In this document: one piece after another, positions 7,083 to 14,105 of the stretch
Layout: each line of letters begins with the position of its first letter
Position numbering within the stretch: position 1 is the first letter of the stretch
Made by a program: the position numbers and the translations under genes
The notes under the pieces: generated by a model
What the model was told of the DNA's origin: nothing
Seen by the model: the letters and a program-made list of their open reading frames with translations, nothing else
Database searches by the model: none
NCBI GenBank assembly: GCA_016932295.1
Contig: JAFGDC010000081.1
Span: forward strand, 1 to 19,480
Direction: 5' to 3'
Length of the DNA: 19,480 nucleotides
Source: a candidate division CSSED10-310 bacterium
GTDB lineage: Bacteria > CSSED10-310 > JAFGDC01

Positions 7083-8164
7083 TCACGATAGCGGTTCTCG
7101 TCGATCTGCCATCGAATCAATCCCCGGGCGCACCCGCTGACTATCCCCTCGGGATCGCCGCAGGTGAGCTTGCCGGTCGCATGCGTTTGTTATTCACTGA
7201 TTGCGAGGGGTTTCATGACGACGGGACGATCACCGGCTGGGAGGTGGTGGATGGGACCTGGCGCCGCCGTCGGGACCGCTGCCGGGCATGCTACAGCCGG
7301 GTTAATTGGAAAAAGCACCAGGTTCGGTATGCCCGTGTTCGACGGCTATTGAGCCGCCACGGGATCACGCTGGTCAATCATCCCGCTTTCTGCGTGTTCG
7401 CACGCGACAAGCTTCGTTCCATGCGTACCTTGCGGGAGGCGGGATTGACCGTGCCGGAAACCGCTGGTGAGCCGGCAGCCTTTTTCAGATTGGCGGAGGA
7501 ATGGGGCATATCGTATCTGAAGCCCCGCATCGGATCGTGCGGCAGAGGTGTGGTCCGGATACGGACAGGTGATGAATGGTTCTACGAAGATGGCCTGGAT
7601 TGCCCCCGTCAACGCTCACCCGCTTCGGTCCGGCGGCTCATGAAAAAGATCGCCATCATGGAACCGATGGTTCTTCAGCGCGGTATCGACGGTCCCTGTG
7701 AAACGGCGGAACGCTACTGTTTGCGGGTCTTGATGCAGCGGGGCTGGGGAGGCGACTGGCGCAATGTTCTGCCGGTGGCCAGGGTGATTTCACAGGGTCC
7801 CGCCGGGAATGTGGCGCTTGGCGCGGACGTGGTTCCCGCATACGCGTATCTGGAGCGACTGTACGGCGCGGCCGCGAGGAAGGTGCTGGAAGCTGCGGGA
7901 ACACTCGCCATGACAACCATGGCGGCCATCGATGCAGTAATGGGAAACCATGCCCCGGAGGTCGTGGAGGCTGGGCTTGATATCATTGCCGATGGGACCG
8001 GCCGGCCATGGCTCATAGAAATCAATGACACCCCGCAGGGTAGACTGAAATCGGTTGCGGAAGCAAGCGGAAGTGCGCTCATTCAGACCGCGTACCGGAC
8101 GGCGTTGCTCAATCCCTTCGAGTATCTCGCTTGGCGCCTGGTTGATGAAGGTGGCGGATCATGA
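7079..8164 (+). CDS. ATP-grasp protein of the YheC/YheD type
   Basis: A 361-residue cytoplasmic protein. An N-terminal domain with cysteines (CRACYSR) precedes an ATP-grasp domain: YLKPRIGSCGRG (Lys148 and the glycine-rich loop), YCLRVLMQRGWGGDW, where YheC/YheD relatives carry a DLRVLVQ-type motif, and the metal-binding end WLIEINDTPQGR (Glu314, Asn316). ATP-grasp enzymes join a carboxylate to an amine or thiol through an acyl-phosphate. YheC and YheD are known from Bacillus as spore-coat-associated proteins, and their reaction is undefined as far as I know. ATG 7079 overlaps the stop of the YfhO-like gene by four bases and has only a weak CAGG upstream, so its translation probably depends on the upstream gene. 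Pairing with an envelope glycosylation-type protein hints at envelope modification. Confidence 0.75.
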   Translation: MITIAVLVDLPSNQSPGAPADYPLGIAAGELAGRMRLLFTDCEGFHDDGTITGWEVVDGTWRRRRDRCRACYSRVNWKKHQVRYARVRRLLSRHGITLVNHPAFCVFARDKLRSMRTLREAGLTVPETAGEPAAFFRLAEEWGISYLKPRIGSCGRGVVRIRTGDEWFYEDGLDCPRQRSPASVRRLMKKIAIMEPMVLQRGIDGPCETAERYCLRVLMQRGWGGDWRNVLPVARVISQGPAGNVALGADVVPAYAYLERLYGAAARKVLEAAGTLAMTTMAAIDAVMGNHAPEVVEAGLDIIADGTGRPWLIEINDTPQGRLKSVAEASGSALIQTAYRTALLNPFEYLAWRLVDEGGGS

Positions 8165-8243
8165 CGCCAAGAAGGCGTGTTTCACGACTGCGCCATTGTG
8201 GGCGAATCAGAGACATGGTCTGAGCAAACCGGATGAGGCGTAC

Positions 8244-8274
8244 TTCACACTTTCCGGATGAAATCTGGTAACAT
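8244..8274 (+). promoter_or_regulatory. Weak promoter candidate for the propeller gene
   Basis: TTCACA (8244-8249) and TAACAT (8269-8274, preceded by TGG as an extended -10) are 19 bases apart. The spacing is long and the -10 matches four of six bases. It lies about 45 bases before the GTG start in the only upstream gap. Confidence 0.25.
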
Positions 8275-8316
8275 GACAATGCCATGAGGAATCGGTGAGG
8301 GGTAAGGAGAACATCC

Positions 8317-9801
8317 GTGTGGCGCTGTATGAATGACAGAATCAACGACGGGCTCAAGGCGCTTTTATTCGTTGCCTTGGTCGTGGTGTGTCATCAGATG
8401 TGGCTGAGTCCGGTCACCAGAGCCGAGCAGGGGATCAAGGCGGTGAAGGAGGATGGAAACCGGCCGGCGCGGCAGGATGAGATCGTCGATGACTCATTCT
8501 GGGAAATCCATTGGCTCGCCGATCAAGCGGAAGGATTCGTCGACCTGGCTGTCGATCACGAGGGTAACTCGCACTGCTGTTTCCAGGCTGCGGCTGGTCA
8601 TGGATTGAAGTATTTGTACCTGGATGATGCGGGTGTGCAACGGGCGGATTCCATCGGCGGTGGCGGCGCCGGGTGGTACGCATCACTCTCGCTGGACCCG
8701 GCCGGCGCTCCCCACATCGCGCATGTCTCCGGTCCGGATCGGATGTTGCGTCATGCGTACTACCATGATGCTACCTGGAATGAAGACATCTGTGGGACGT
8801 TTGATGGTCCGCTGGATCGGGATCACGCCTGCATCGATCTCGATGCCGGAGGAGAAGCCCCGCTGGTGGCCTATACAGGCGATGCGGCGGTCCTGAGACT
8901 TGCAGCCCGGGTCGATGATCGTTGGTTCGGCATCACGGTGGACGACGATTCGGCTGCAGGCTGGTTTCCGTGCGTGCGGGGACCTGTGCCGCTGCTGGTC
9001 CATGCCGCATTGGGCAGGGATGTGCTGAACCTGACCTACTACCGGCAGGGATGGTTTCGAAGGACGCTCCTGGATGGCGGAGTGAGAGGCTGGAACGATC
9101 TGGAACTTGATGCCGAAGGGCTGCCCTGGATTTGCTGCCGGGTAGATGAAGGACTCAGATGGGCGGCGATGGATGGCGGCGGCGAATGGCGAGGTGGGTT
9201 CGTGCGGGAGGGCGGCTCGGCGGGGTATTACGCGGATCTGGCCATCGCCCGGAACCAGCGCGTAGCGGTTGCGTTCCTCGATGGCGCGCCTGGTGTGCTC
9301 AATTTCGCGGAACTGGTGGGTGACTCGTGGCGGGTGGAATCACCCAATGAGGGGCGCGATGAGATAGCGGCGTGCGCCCTGGCACTCGATGGCATTGGAC
9401 GGCCTTACGTGGCGTTTATCGAGAAGCAGCGCCTGTGGCTGGCTTGCAGGAAAACGGAACAACCGTCTCTCATGCTGGCCGCCAACAGGGCGGCTTACCA
9501 GGCCGGCGATCCATTCGAGCTGTCCGTGCGGATCGACATTACCACATCCCTGTTGTTTGCCGACCTCTACCTGATGGTCGAGGCAGGCGGTATCCCCCTG
9601 TATTTCCCGGGATGGGGGAAAAGCCCCAAGGCGCAACGGATTCAGCTTATAGGTCGCGGCCGGCATTGCCTGGATATCCTGGCGTTTGACTGGCCGAATC
9701 ATGTCAAGCCGGGTGTTCTCGAGGTGTGGGCGGTGATCTGTCGCCCCACCACTCTCACTCCCCTGAGCCCATTCGACCACTTGACGATCGCATATAATTG
9801 A
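8317..9801 (+). CDS. Secreted seven-bladed beta-propeller-like protein
   Basis: A 494-residue protein with an N-terminal hydrophobic signal (ALLFVALVVVC; likely cleavage near TRA-EQ, residue 36). Residues about 70-385 are built from units of 38-48 residues with the pattern [YF]-x-DL-x-L-D-x-x-G-x-P-x-[IV]-A, then L-x-x-A and a Trp. Examples are YASLSLDPAGAPHIAHVSG, WNDLELDAEGLPWICC and YADLAIARNQRVAVAFLDG. I count seven units, including a degenerate one near WFPCVRGPVPLLVHAA. The last 105 residues form a separate domain with NRAAYQAGDPFELSV, ADLYLMVEAGG and IPLYFPGWG. This resembles a C-terminal sandwich domain common in secreted proteins of uncultured bacteria. GTG 8317 is chosen for AGGAG seven bases upstream. 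Binding or surface display is likely; no catalytic motif is seen. Confidence 0.75.
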   Translation: MWRCMNDRINDGLKALLFVALVVVCHQMWLSPVTRAEQGIKAVKEDGNRPARQDEIVDDSFWEIHWLADQAEGFVDLAVDHEGNSHCCFQAAAGHGLKYLYLDDAGVQRADSIGGGGAGWYASLSLDPAGAPHIAHVSGPDRMLRHAYYHDATWNEDICGTFDGPLDRDHACIDLDAGGEAPLVAYTGDAAVLRLAARVDDRWFGITVDDDSAAGWFPCVRGPVPLLVHAALGRDVLNLTYYRQGWFRRTLLDGGVRGWNDLELDAEGLPWICCRVDEGLRWAAMDGGGEWRGGFVREGGSAGYYADLAIARNQRVAVAFLDGAPGVLNFAELVGDSWRVESPNEGRDEIAACALALDGIGRPYVAFIEKQRLWLACRKTEQPSLMLAANRAAYQAGDPFELSVRIDITTSLLFADLYLMVEAGGIPLYFPGWGKSPKAQRIQLIGRGRHCLDILAFDWPNHVKPGVLEVWAVICRPTTLTPLSPFDHLTIAYN

Positions 9802-9812
9802 GTCTTAAAATC

Positions 9813-9863
9813 CACGCCGCGCCTTTGCCGACGGGCTCTCTATTCGTGAGCCGCGGCAGCGTG
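9813..9863. terminator. Extended three-helix hairpin between convergent genes
   Basis: Three nested 5-bp helices pair across this stretch: CACGC with GCGTG, TGCCG with CGGCA, and GGCTC with GAGCC around a nine-base loop. It sits in the 164-base gap where two genes converge, the right place for a shared 3' end. No T-run follows on either strand, so it may stabilise RNA ends or slow polymerase without being an intrinsic terminator. Confidence 0.4.
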
Positions 9864-9965
9864 CCAGCTTTCCGAAGGTGATGCGTCAGTATTTATGGAG
9901 GCAGCCGGTTATCCTCCTCGACGCAGGGAAAGGATGCGAGCCGCGAGCGGCAGCACCCCTGACCG

Positions 9966-10205
9966 TTACATTGGTTCCATGGGTTTCAGGCAGCGCGGGC
10001 AGACCGGTCGGTCGACGGTGCCGGTAGCGGGAACGTTGGTTCCACAGATAGGGCAGATGAAGTGCCGTTTACCCCTGCCGCGAGCAGCGCCGCGTCCCCG
10101 ACCCGGCCGTTCCGACTGGGTACCCATGCTCAGCCAGGCGCTGCCGGTAATATGTTCATATGAACTGGGTCCGTATTTCTTTTCTTTAGGTCTTTTCTTG
10201 GTCAT
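9966..10205 (-). CDS. Small zinc-ribbon protein
   Basis: A 79-residue basic protein. CPICG (Cys51, Cys54) and CPRC (Cys69, Cys72), separated by a 14-residue loop, form a rubredoxin-like zinc ribbon at the C-terminus. The N-terminus is lysine-rich (MTKKRPKEKK), and the middle is an arginine/glycine-rich linker (GRGRGAARGRGKR) of the kind that binds nucleic acid. The start is supported by CAGGAG five bases before the ATG. The gene stands alone on the minus strand, converging on the propeller gene. The combination suggests an RNA- or ribosome-associated small protein, but no named family is recognised. The cysteine spacing and Shine-Dalgarno make it unlikely to be a chance frame. Confidence 0.72.
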   Translation of the reverse strand: MTKKRPKEKKYGPSSYEHITGSAWLSMGTQSERPGRGRGAARGRGKRHFICPICGTNVPATGTVDRPVCPRCLKPMEPM

Positions 10206-10654
10206 GAACGCTCCTGACTGAAAGGTGCATCTTCACTTGGGGAGATGTGCCGTGCCGGCGCGAAGCCGGCTTCAGACCGTGCATTACCAACCATCAGCAG
10301 GTTGCTGGTCTGGAATTCGAGATATGCAACTTCCCGTTTCAGTCGGTTATGATGATTCGAAAGAAGCTGCGAATCGTATGATCCGCTTCTCGAGAACGGC
10401 ATCAAAATCGACTGAATCGGCAGATGCACAAGGATTATTGCAGATCGGAGGGATTGTACCCGCCGTTTTCATGATACTGGTTGGCGGTGATAATGCAAGC
10501 GGGCGATGGACGATTTCTTGATTTTGTGTGTGTCGGGGTACGGCGCCGGGTCACTGGTGAGGAATTCAGATGCCGTGGTACTTGGTGCGTCGGTTCGCGT
10601 GGTGCCTGCCTCATCCGGCGGTTAACAACAGGGGTGCTTTCGATGACGGTCCCG
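10206..10654. other. Intergenic interval with two adjacent hairpins
   Basis: No convincing gene is seen in this 450-base gap between divergent small genes. Two hairpins lie side by side near the zinc-ribbon gene: 10224-10251 (nine pairs including two G-T pairs, so stronger in plus-strand RNA) and 10254-10270 (GCCGGC arms, five-base loop). The 98-codon plus frame at 10225-10521 lacks a Shine-Dalgarno and any recognisable domain. An unannotated small RNA is possible but not shown. Confidence 0.5.
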
Positions 10655-10683
10655 TTGACAGTCTACCGGGAGGGCACTATAAA
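10655..10683 (+). promoter_or_regulatory. Strong sigma70-type promoter
   Basis: A perfect -35 TTGACA (10655-10660), a spacer of exactly 17 bases and a -10 TATAAA (10678-10683) lie 38 bases before the small membrane-protein gene. Transcription would start near 10690 and probably continue into smpB, since no terminator is seen between the two genes. This is the clearest promoter in the window. Confidence 0.75.
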
Positions 10684-10720
10684 GTAGCAATGTTCGACTC
10701 GGTACCATCCAGGAGGCGCT

Positions 10721-10924
10721 ATGGCCGGAAAGAAAGCAGCCAAGAAAAGTCCGGATCAGGTTGAACCCCAGCCGACCGGCATGGTCGATGACGGCGGGAT
10801 TCAAGAGGATCCCCTGCTCGACAAGATGGTGCTGGTGTTCCTGGTAATCTTCCTGCTCGCGGTGATTTTTATCCCACAGGACTGGTTCCTGAACTGGTCC
10901 ATGTGGTGGAACGGAATCAAGTAG
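10721..10924 (+). CDS. Small single-helix membrane protein, unknown function
   Basis: A 67-residue protein with a lysine-rich start (MAGKKAAKKSPDQ), an acidic middle (DDGGIQEDPLLD), one hydrophobic helix (VLVFLVIFLLAVIFI, about 37-51) and a short tryptophan-rich tail (WFLNWSMWWNGIK). The basic N-terminus suggests that end stays in the cytoplasm with the aromatic tail at or beyond the outer face. AGGAGG lies four bases before the ATG, and a near-consensus promoter is directly upstream, so it is probably well expressed. smpB starts 124 bases downstream on the same strand and may share the transcript. I do not recognise a family; it could be an accessory subunit of a membrane complex. Confidence 0.75.
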   Translation: MAGKKAAKKSPDQVEPQPTGMVDDGGIQEDPLLDKMVLVFLVIFLLAVIFIPQDWFLNWSMWWNGIK

Positions 10925-11048
10925 TACCCCGGACTCCAGTTCCTGCCGGCCAGTTCCAGGCCGCGGCCCTGTCGCCACGGCTTCCACCGCTGCGTGCGCC
11001 CGTGGTATGTTGGTATGGCCCGAACCGATGGAGGGTAAGGAGCAAGGT

Positions 11049-11504
11049 ATGAGGGGACCTCCGGCGGTCATTAAAAATCGAAAAGCGTATGCCGAGTATG
11101 AGATACTCGAGACCTATGAAGCGGGGATCGTGCTGCAGGGAACCGAAGTCAAATCGATCAGGGATGGCAAGTTGAGTCTCAAAGAGGCCTATGCCAAGGT
11201 CGACCGGGATGAAATTTGGCTGGTGAACTGCCATGTCACGCCCTATGACTTCGGCAATCGTTTCAATCATGACCCACTGCGTCCACGAAAACTACTGATG
11301 CACAGGCAGGAGATCAGGCGCCTCATCGGCAAGGTGCGGGAGCGCGGACTCACCCTGGTGCCGCTCAAAGTGTACTTCAAACGTGGCAGAGTGAAGGTTG
11401 AGTTGGGGCTCTGCCGCGGCCGCAAAATGCACGACAAGCGTGCCGTGATCAGAGATCGTACCATCAAACGTGAAGTTGAACGGGAGATGAAGAAGCAGTA
11501 TTGA
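11049..11504 (+). CDS. smpB: SsrA-binding protein SmpB
   Basis: SmpB binds tmRNA and brings it to stalled ribosomes for trans-translation. The 151-residue product has the expected features in order: NRKAYAEYEILETYEAGIVL near the start, QGTEVKSIRDGKLSL, the loop HDPLRPRKLLMHRQEI, LVPLKVYFKRGRVKVELGL and the basic C-terminal tail GRKMHDKRAVIRDRTIKRE that enters the decoding centre. ATG 11049 is chosen for AAGGAG (11037-11042) six bases upstream; an upstream in-frame ATG at 11007 has no Shine-Dalgarno. Length is normal. No ssrA gene is seen beside it. Downstream, the convergent rhomboid gene ends 79 bases away. Confidence 0.97.
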   Translation: MRGPPAVIKNRKAYAEYEILETYEAGIVLQGTEVKSIRDGKLSLKEAYAKVDRDEIWLVNCHVTPYDFGNRFNHDPLRPRKLLMHRQEIRRLIGKVRERGLTLVPLKVYFKRGRVKVELGLCRGRKMHDKRAVIRDRTIKREVEREMKKQY

Positions 11505-11523
11505 CGTGCCGGTCACCTGCTCC

Positions 11524-11575
11524 CCGGCAGATGCCGGATAGCGCTGGACCCGGCGCGGACCGCGGTTGATCCGGC
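11524..11575. terminator. Alternative hairpins between convergent smpB and rhomboid genes
   Basis: GCCGGAT (11533-11539) can pair with CCGGC just upstream (11524-11528, loop AGAT) or with ATCCGGC downstream (11569-11575), giving two exclusive folds in the 79-base gap between converging genes. There is no T-run. The position fits a shared 3' end. Confidence 0.3.
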
Positions 11576-11583
11576 GCAACGAC

Positions 11584-12156
11584 TCAGTTCGATTTGGGTT
11601 CCTTGTAAAAGAAGCCGAAACCTGCACCGCACAATCCACCCAGTATATGGGCGAATTGTGAGATGCTGTCGGCATTGAATGCCTGGAGGAATTCTTTGAC
11701 CAGGAACAGTGCCGCTATCAGGATGAACGTGAGCGGTATTTCACCCACTTTGAAATTGGTGAATGAACTCAACAGGATGAACATGAAGACGATGCCACTG
11801 GCCCCCATGAGCGCAGTTGGAAAGAGCAGTACATTGAGTAGTCCTGTGATCAGGGCGGTGACGAAGATCATCTCGAGCAACGCGAAGGCTCCGTATTTTT
11901 CTTCGAGGATAGGGCCGATGAGGAGGATGAAGGTGAAGTTGCCGACCAGGTGTGTCCAGCCCGCATGGCCGAACACGTGGGAGACAAGGCGGAAATAACT
12001 CAATGGAGAGGTGAAGGTGAAGGTCGGGTAGACGGCGAAGAAGGCGGGTGAGAGTCGTCCTCCGGTCAGCTTGTCGGCGATCAGCACCGCCAGGGCGATC
12101 AGGGTGATGGTCAGAACGACTGGAGAATTATACCGTACCTGCAGTCGTTGCCTCAT
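11584..12156 (-). CDS. Rhomboid-family intramembrane serine protease
   Basis: A 190-residue protein with six hydrophobic helices. It carries the rhomboid signatures HVFGHAGWTHLVGN (His64, His69, Asn73), GASG with the nucleophile Ser120, and FAHILGG with the catalytic His170. The family cuts transmembrane segments of other proteins within the bilayer. All catalytic residues are present, so it should be active. ATG 12156 overlaps the stop of the upstream DUF3857 gene as ATGA. No Shine-Dalgarno precedes it, so translation probably depends on ribosomes finishing the upstream gene. It is the last gene of a three-gene unit, and the upstream secreted proteins or their partners are natural candidates for a functional link, though they are not predicted to keep a membrane helix after signal removal. 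Confidence 0.93.
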   Translation of the reverse strand: MRQRLQVRYNSPVVLTITLIALAVLIADKLTGGRLSPAFFAVYPTFTFTSPLSYFRLVSHVFGHAGWTHLVGNFTFILLIGPILEEKYGAFALLEMIFVTALITGLLNVLLFPTALMGASGIVFMFILLSSFTNFKVGEIPLTFILIAALFLVKEFLQAFNADSISQFAHILGGLCGAGFGFFYKEPKSN

Positions 12157-14105
12157 GGTTGCCGTGTTGAATCGTCGCCTGCGGCCGTGTCATTCGCGCC
12201 TTGTTCCACCATGATGAGTTTGTATTTCAGCGTGTCGAAGCGGTCCATGGCGGCTTTGAATTCGGCATAGTCGGTTGGCGCTATGCTGCGTTCCCTGATG
12301 GTGTATTGTCGTTTGATCTGCAGGCAATCGGCATCATCCATGCGATTGGCCTCCAGTTGGAAGAGTCCACAGGGCAGCTCGATCGAGAAACCGTCGGGCA
12401 GATACATGACCTGGTACCCGGCTGGTAGGTGGAACATGTAGGTTTCAGTGAGCTGTACTTCCTCGGGGAAGCGGAATGGCAGAGTGCGTTCTGCCAGCGT
12501 GGGCGCGACGGGCAGTCTGGCGAACCGGAGGGGGAAGTCGGGCAGCTCCACCAGCATGACGGATCCCTGGTTGATACCTACATCGGGAACATCTGCCTCT
12601 AGGGTCAGGCGCATACCGGTCCGCCCATCGCGAGGATCGCTGATTTTTCGACTGCGTTCCTCGGCCTCGGTGCTCAGATCGCTCACTACTTGTTCCATGA
12701 ACATGTCCAATTCTCGCGGCGTTTTATCCGCCAACTCTTCTCTGGCCATGAAGTCGAAGTAGCCGTCAAGCATAGTATCCACGATTCCCGAAGCGCTTCC
12801 ATCACGGTTTATGTACAGTTCGATCTTGTCATTCGCAGTGCTCTGAGTGGTGGCATGGTGTGCTGCTACGCAGAAAACTGGCTCGCTGGTGAGGGTAAGC
12901 CCCTCACAGAGTTGCCCATGAAAGAAATACGGGAATTTGGCGTGTTCCGTCATGGGATTCAGGAACACCTCACTCCCGTCGGGCAGCAGGACTCTGACGA
13001 GCAACGTGTCGAATTGTTCGATGGCAGGCACTTCCCGTATCACCGGTATACGGCCGGAGGCGACCAGCACGGCTTGCGCATCGAGACCGACGGCACGCAG
13101 CATGGTGGTGAGAAGCACACATTTATCAACCTGGTCGCCGTAACGATTGGTCAGCACGGCGGCGGCGTCATGCGGCTCGAAACCACCCAATCCAAGAGGC
13201 ATGGGGATCCCGCGCAGATCTCTTGCGACGAACGTGAACAACGCCTCCACCTGATCCCAGGGTTCCTTAAACTGCTTGGTGAGTCGCCTGGCTTGTTTGG
13301 TCACCTTGCGAGCGGGAGTGCAGGCTTTTTCGAATGGAATCCGCAATTGCGCGATGGCGTCACTCCAGCTTCCCGCAGTGCCGAATACCAGGCGCGCGGC
13401 CAGCTCTCTTTGTGGCGGCATGTTTCGTTCCCATTTGATCATTTCACCACCGGGCAGCGAGACACTGTAGCTCGTGATGCCGTTTTCGATCCGCGATGCC
13501 AATTCACCATCCATTCCGACAAAGGCATAATGCAGGCCGGTGGTTTGAGGTACCAGAAGTTCCACGTCGACCCGCAACAAGGGCTCTTCACCTTGAAGGT
13601 ATATCACGCCGCCCATGGGTTTCCCCGCGTCGCCAAGCGTGCGGGTGGTATACTTGATGTCGAGAGTGCTGCCGTCACTGACGGCGGGAAAGGACAATAC
13701 CTTGTTGGAGATGTGCTCGGCGTAGATGGCGGCTCCTGACAGGAACAACGGTGTGACCTCGTTCACGGCACCCGCTTCCACTTCCTGGCTGAGCCCGTGC
13801 GATGAAATGGTGCGGGCTCGATCGATCTCCACCACCTCGTCCCGGCGATCATACGTGATGGGAAAATCAGCGAAGGTCTCCCGGGCGCCCGGCTTGATCA
13901 GCTTGGTGATGCGCTCGTGCGTATACGTGATGACGCCATCGGTGGTCAGTTCGTAGCGATGAGACTCGGCCAGGTGAAGCGCGGTCGCATCGGGGTACTC
14001 GCCGGCCGGCGGCGCCGCATCCATTATTTCCTCGACCGTGAAGTCGGCATGAAGTGGCGTGATCAGTAAACATAAACCGCACAGGACAATCACCAGGTGT
14101 CTCAT
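12153..14105 (-). CDS. Secreted DUF3857/transglutaminase-fold protein with degenerate active site
   Basis: A 650-residue protein with a signal peptide (VIVLCGLCLLITPLHA, cleavage near residue 20), an N-terminal DUF3857-type domain, a central transglutaminase-like domain and a C-terminal domain. It is a paralogue of the next upstream gene. Aligned with it, the Cys of YGVCRDK becomes Gln325 (YGDQVDK), the His of FEHAIVRV becomes Thr367 (FDTLLVRV) and the Asp of YMDPT becomes Asn383 (FLNPM). The whole catalytic triad is gone while the surrounding fold is conserved. Cys329 is four residues too late to replace the nucleophile. It is probably a non-catalytic partner or binding protein. AGGAGGT lies six bases before ATG 14105, which overlaps the preceding stop. 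Confidence 0.9.
   Translation of the reverse strand: MRHLVIVLCGLCLLITPLHADFTVEEIMDAAPPAGEYPDATALHLAESHRYELTTDGVITYTHERITKLIKPGARETFADFPITYDRRDEVVEIDRARTISSHGLSQEVEAGAVNEVTPLFLSGAAIYAEHISNKVLSFPAVSDGSTLDIKYTTRTLGDAGKPMGGVIYLQGEEPLLRVDVELLVPQTTGLHYAFVGMDGELASRIENGITSYSVSLPGGEMIKWERNMPPQRELAARLVFGTAGSWSDAIAQLRIPFEKACTPARKVTKQARRLTKQFKEPWDQVEALFTFVARDLRGIPMPLGLGGFEPHDAAAVLTNRYGDQVDKCVLLTTMLRAVGLDAQAVLVASGRIPVIREVPAIEQFDTLLVRVLLPDGSEVFLNPMTEHAKFPYFFHGQLCEGLTLTSEPVFCVAAHHATTQSTANDKIELYINRDGSASGIVDTMLDGYFDFMAREELADKTPRELDMFMEQVVSDLSTEAEERSRKISDPRDGRTGMRLTLEADVPDVGINQGSVMLVELPDFPLRFARLPVAPTLAERTLPFRFPEEVQLTETYMFHLPAGYQVMYLPDGFSIELPCGLFQLEANRMDDADCLQIKRQYTIRERSIAPTDYAEFKAAMDRFDTLKYKLIMVEQGANDTAAGDDSTRQP

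Noticed and set aside
8164..8178. Hairpin ACGCC-AAGAA-GGCGT overlapping the ATP-grasp stop
   Set aside because: Five pairs followed by only three Ts; too weak to call a terminator.
10925..11583. Possible ssrA (tmRNA) gene near smpB
   Set aside because: Neither the conserved 5' start nor the CCA-ending 3' acceptor region of tmRNA is visible in the gaps around smpB.
12690..13739. 349-codon plus-strand frame
   Set aside because: It is antisense to the degenerate DUF3857 gene, with no recognisable protein features.
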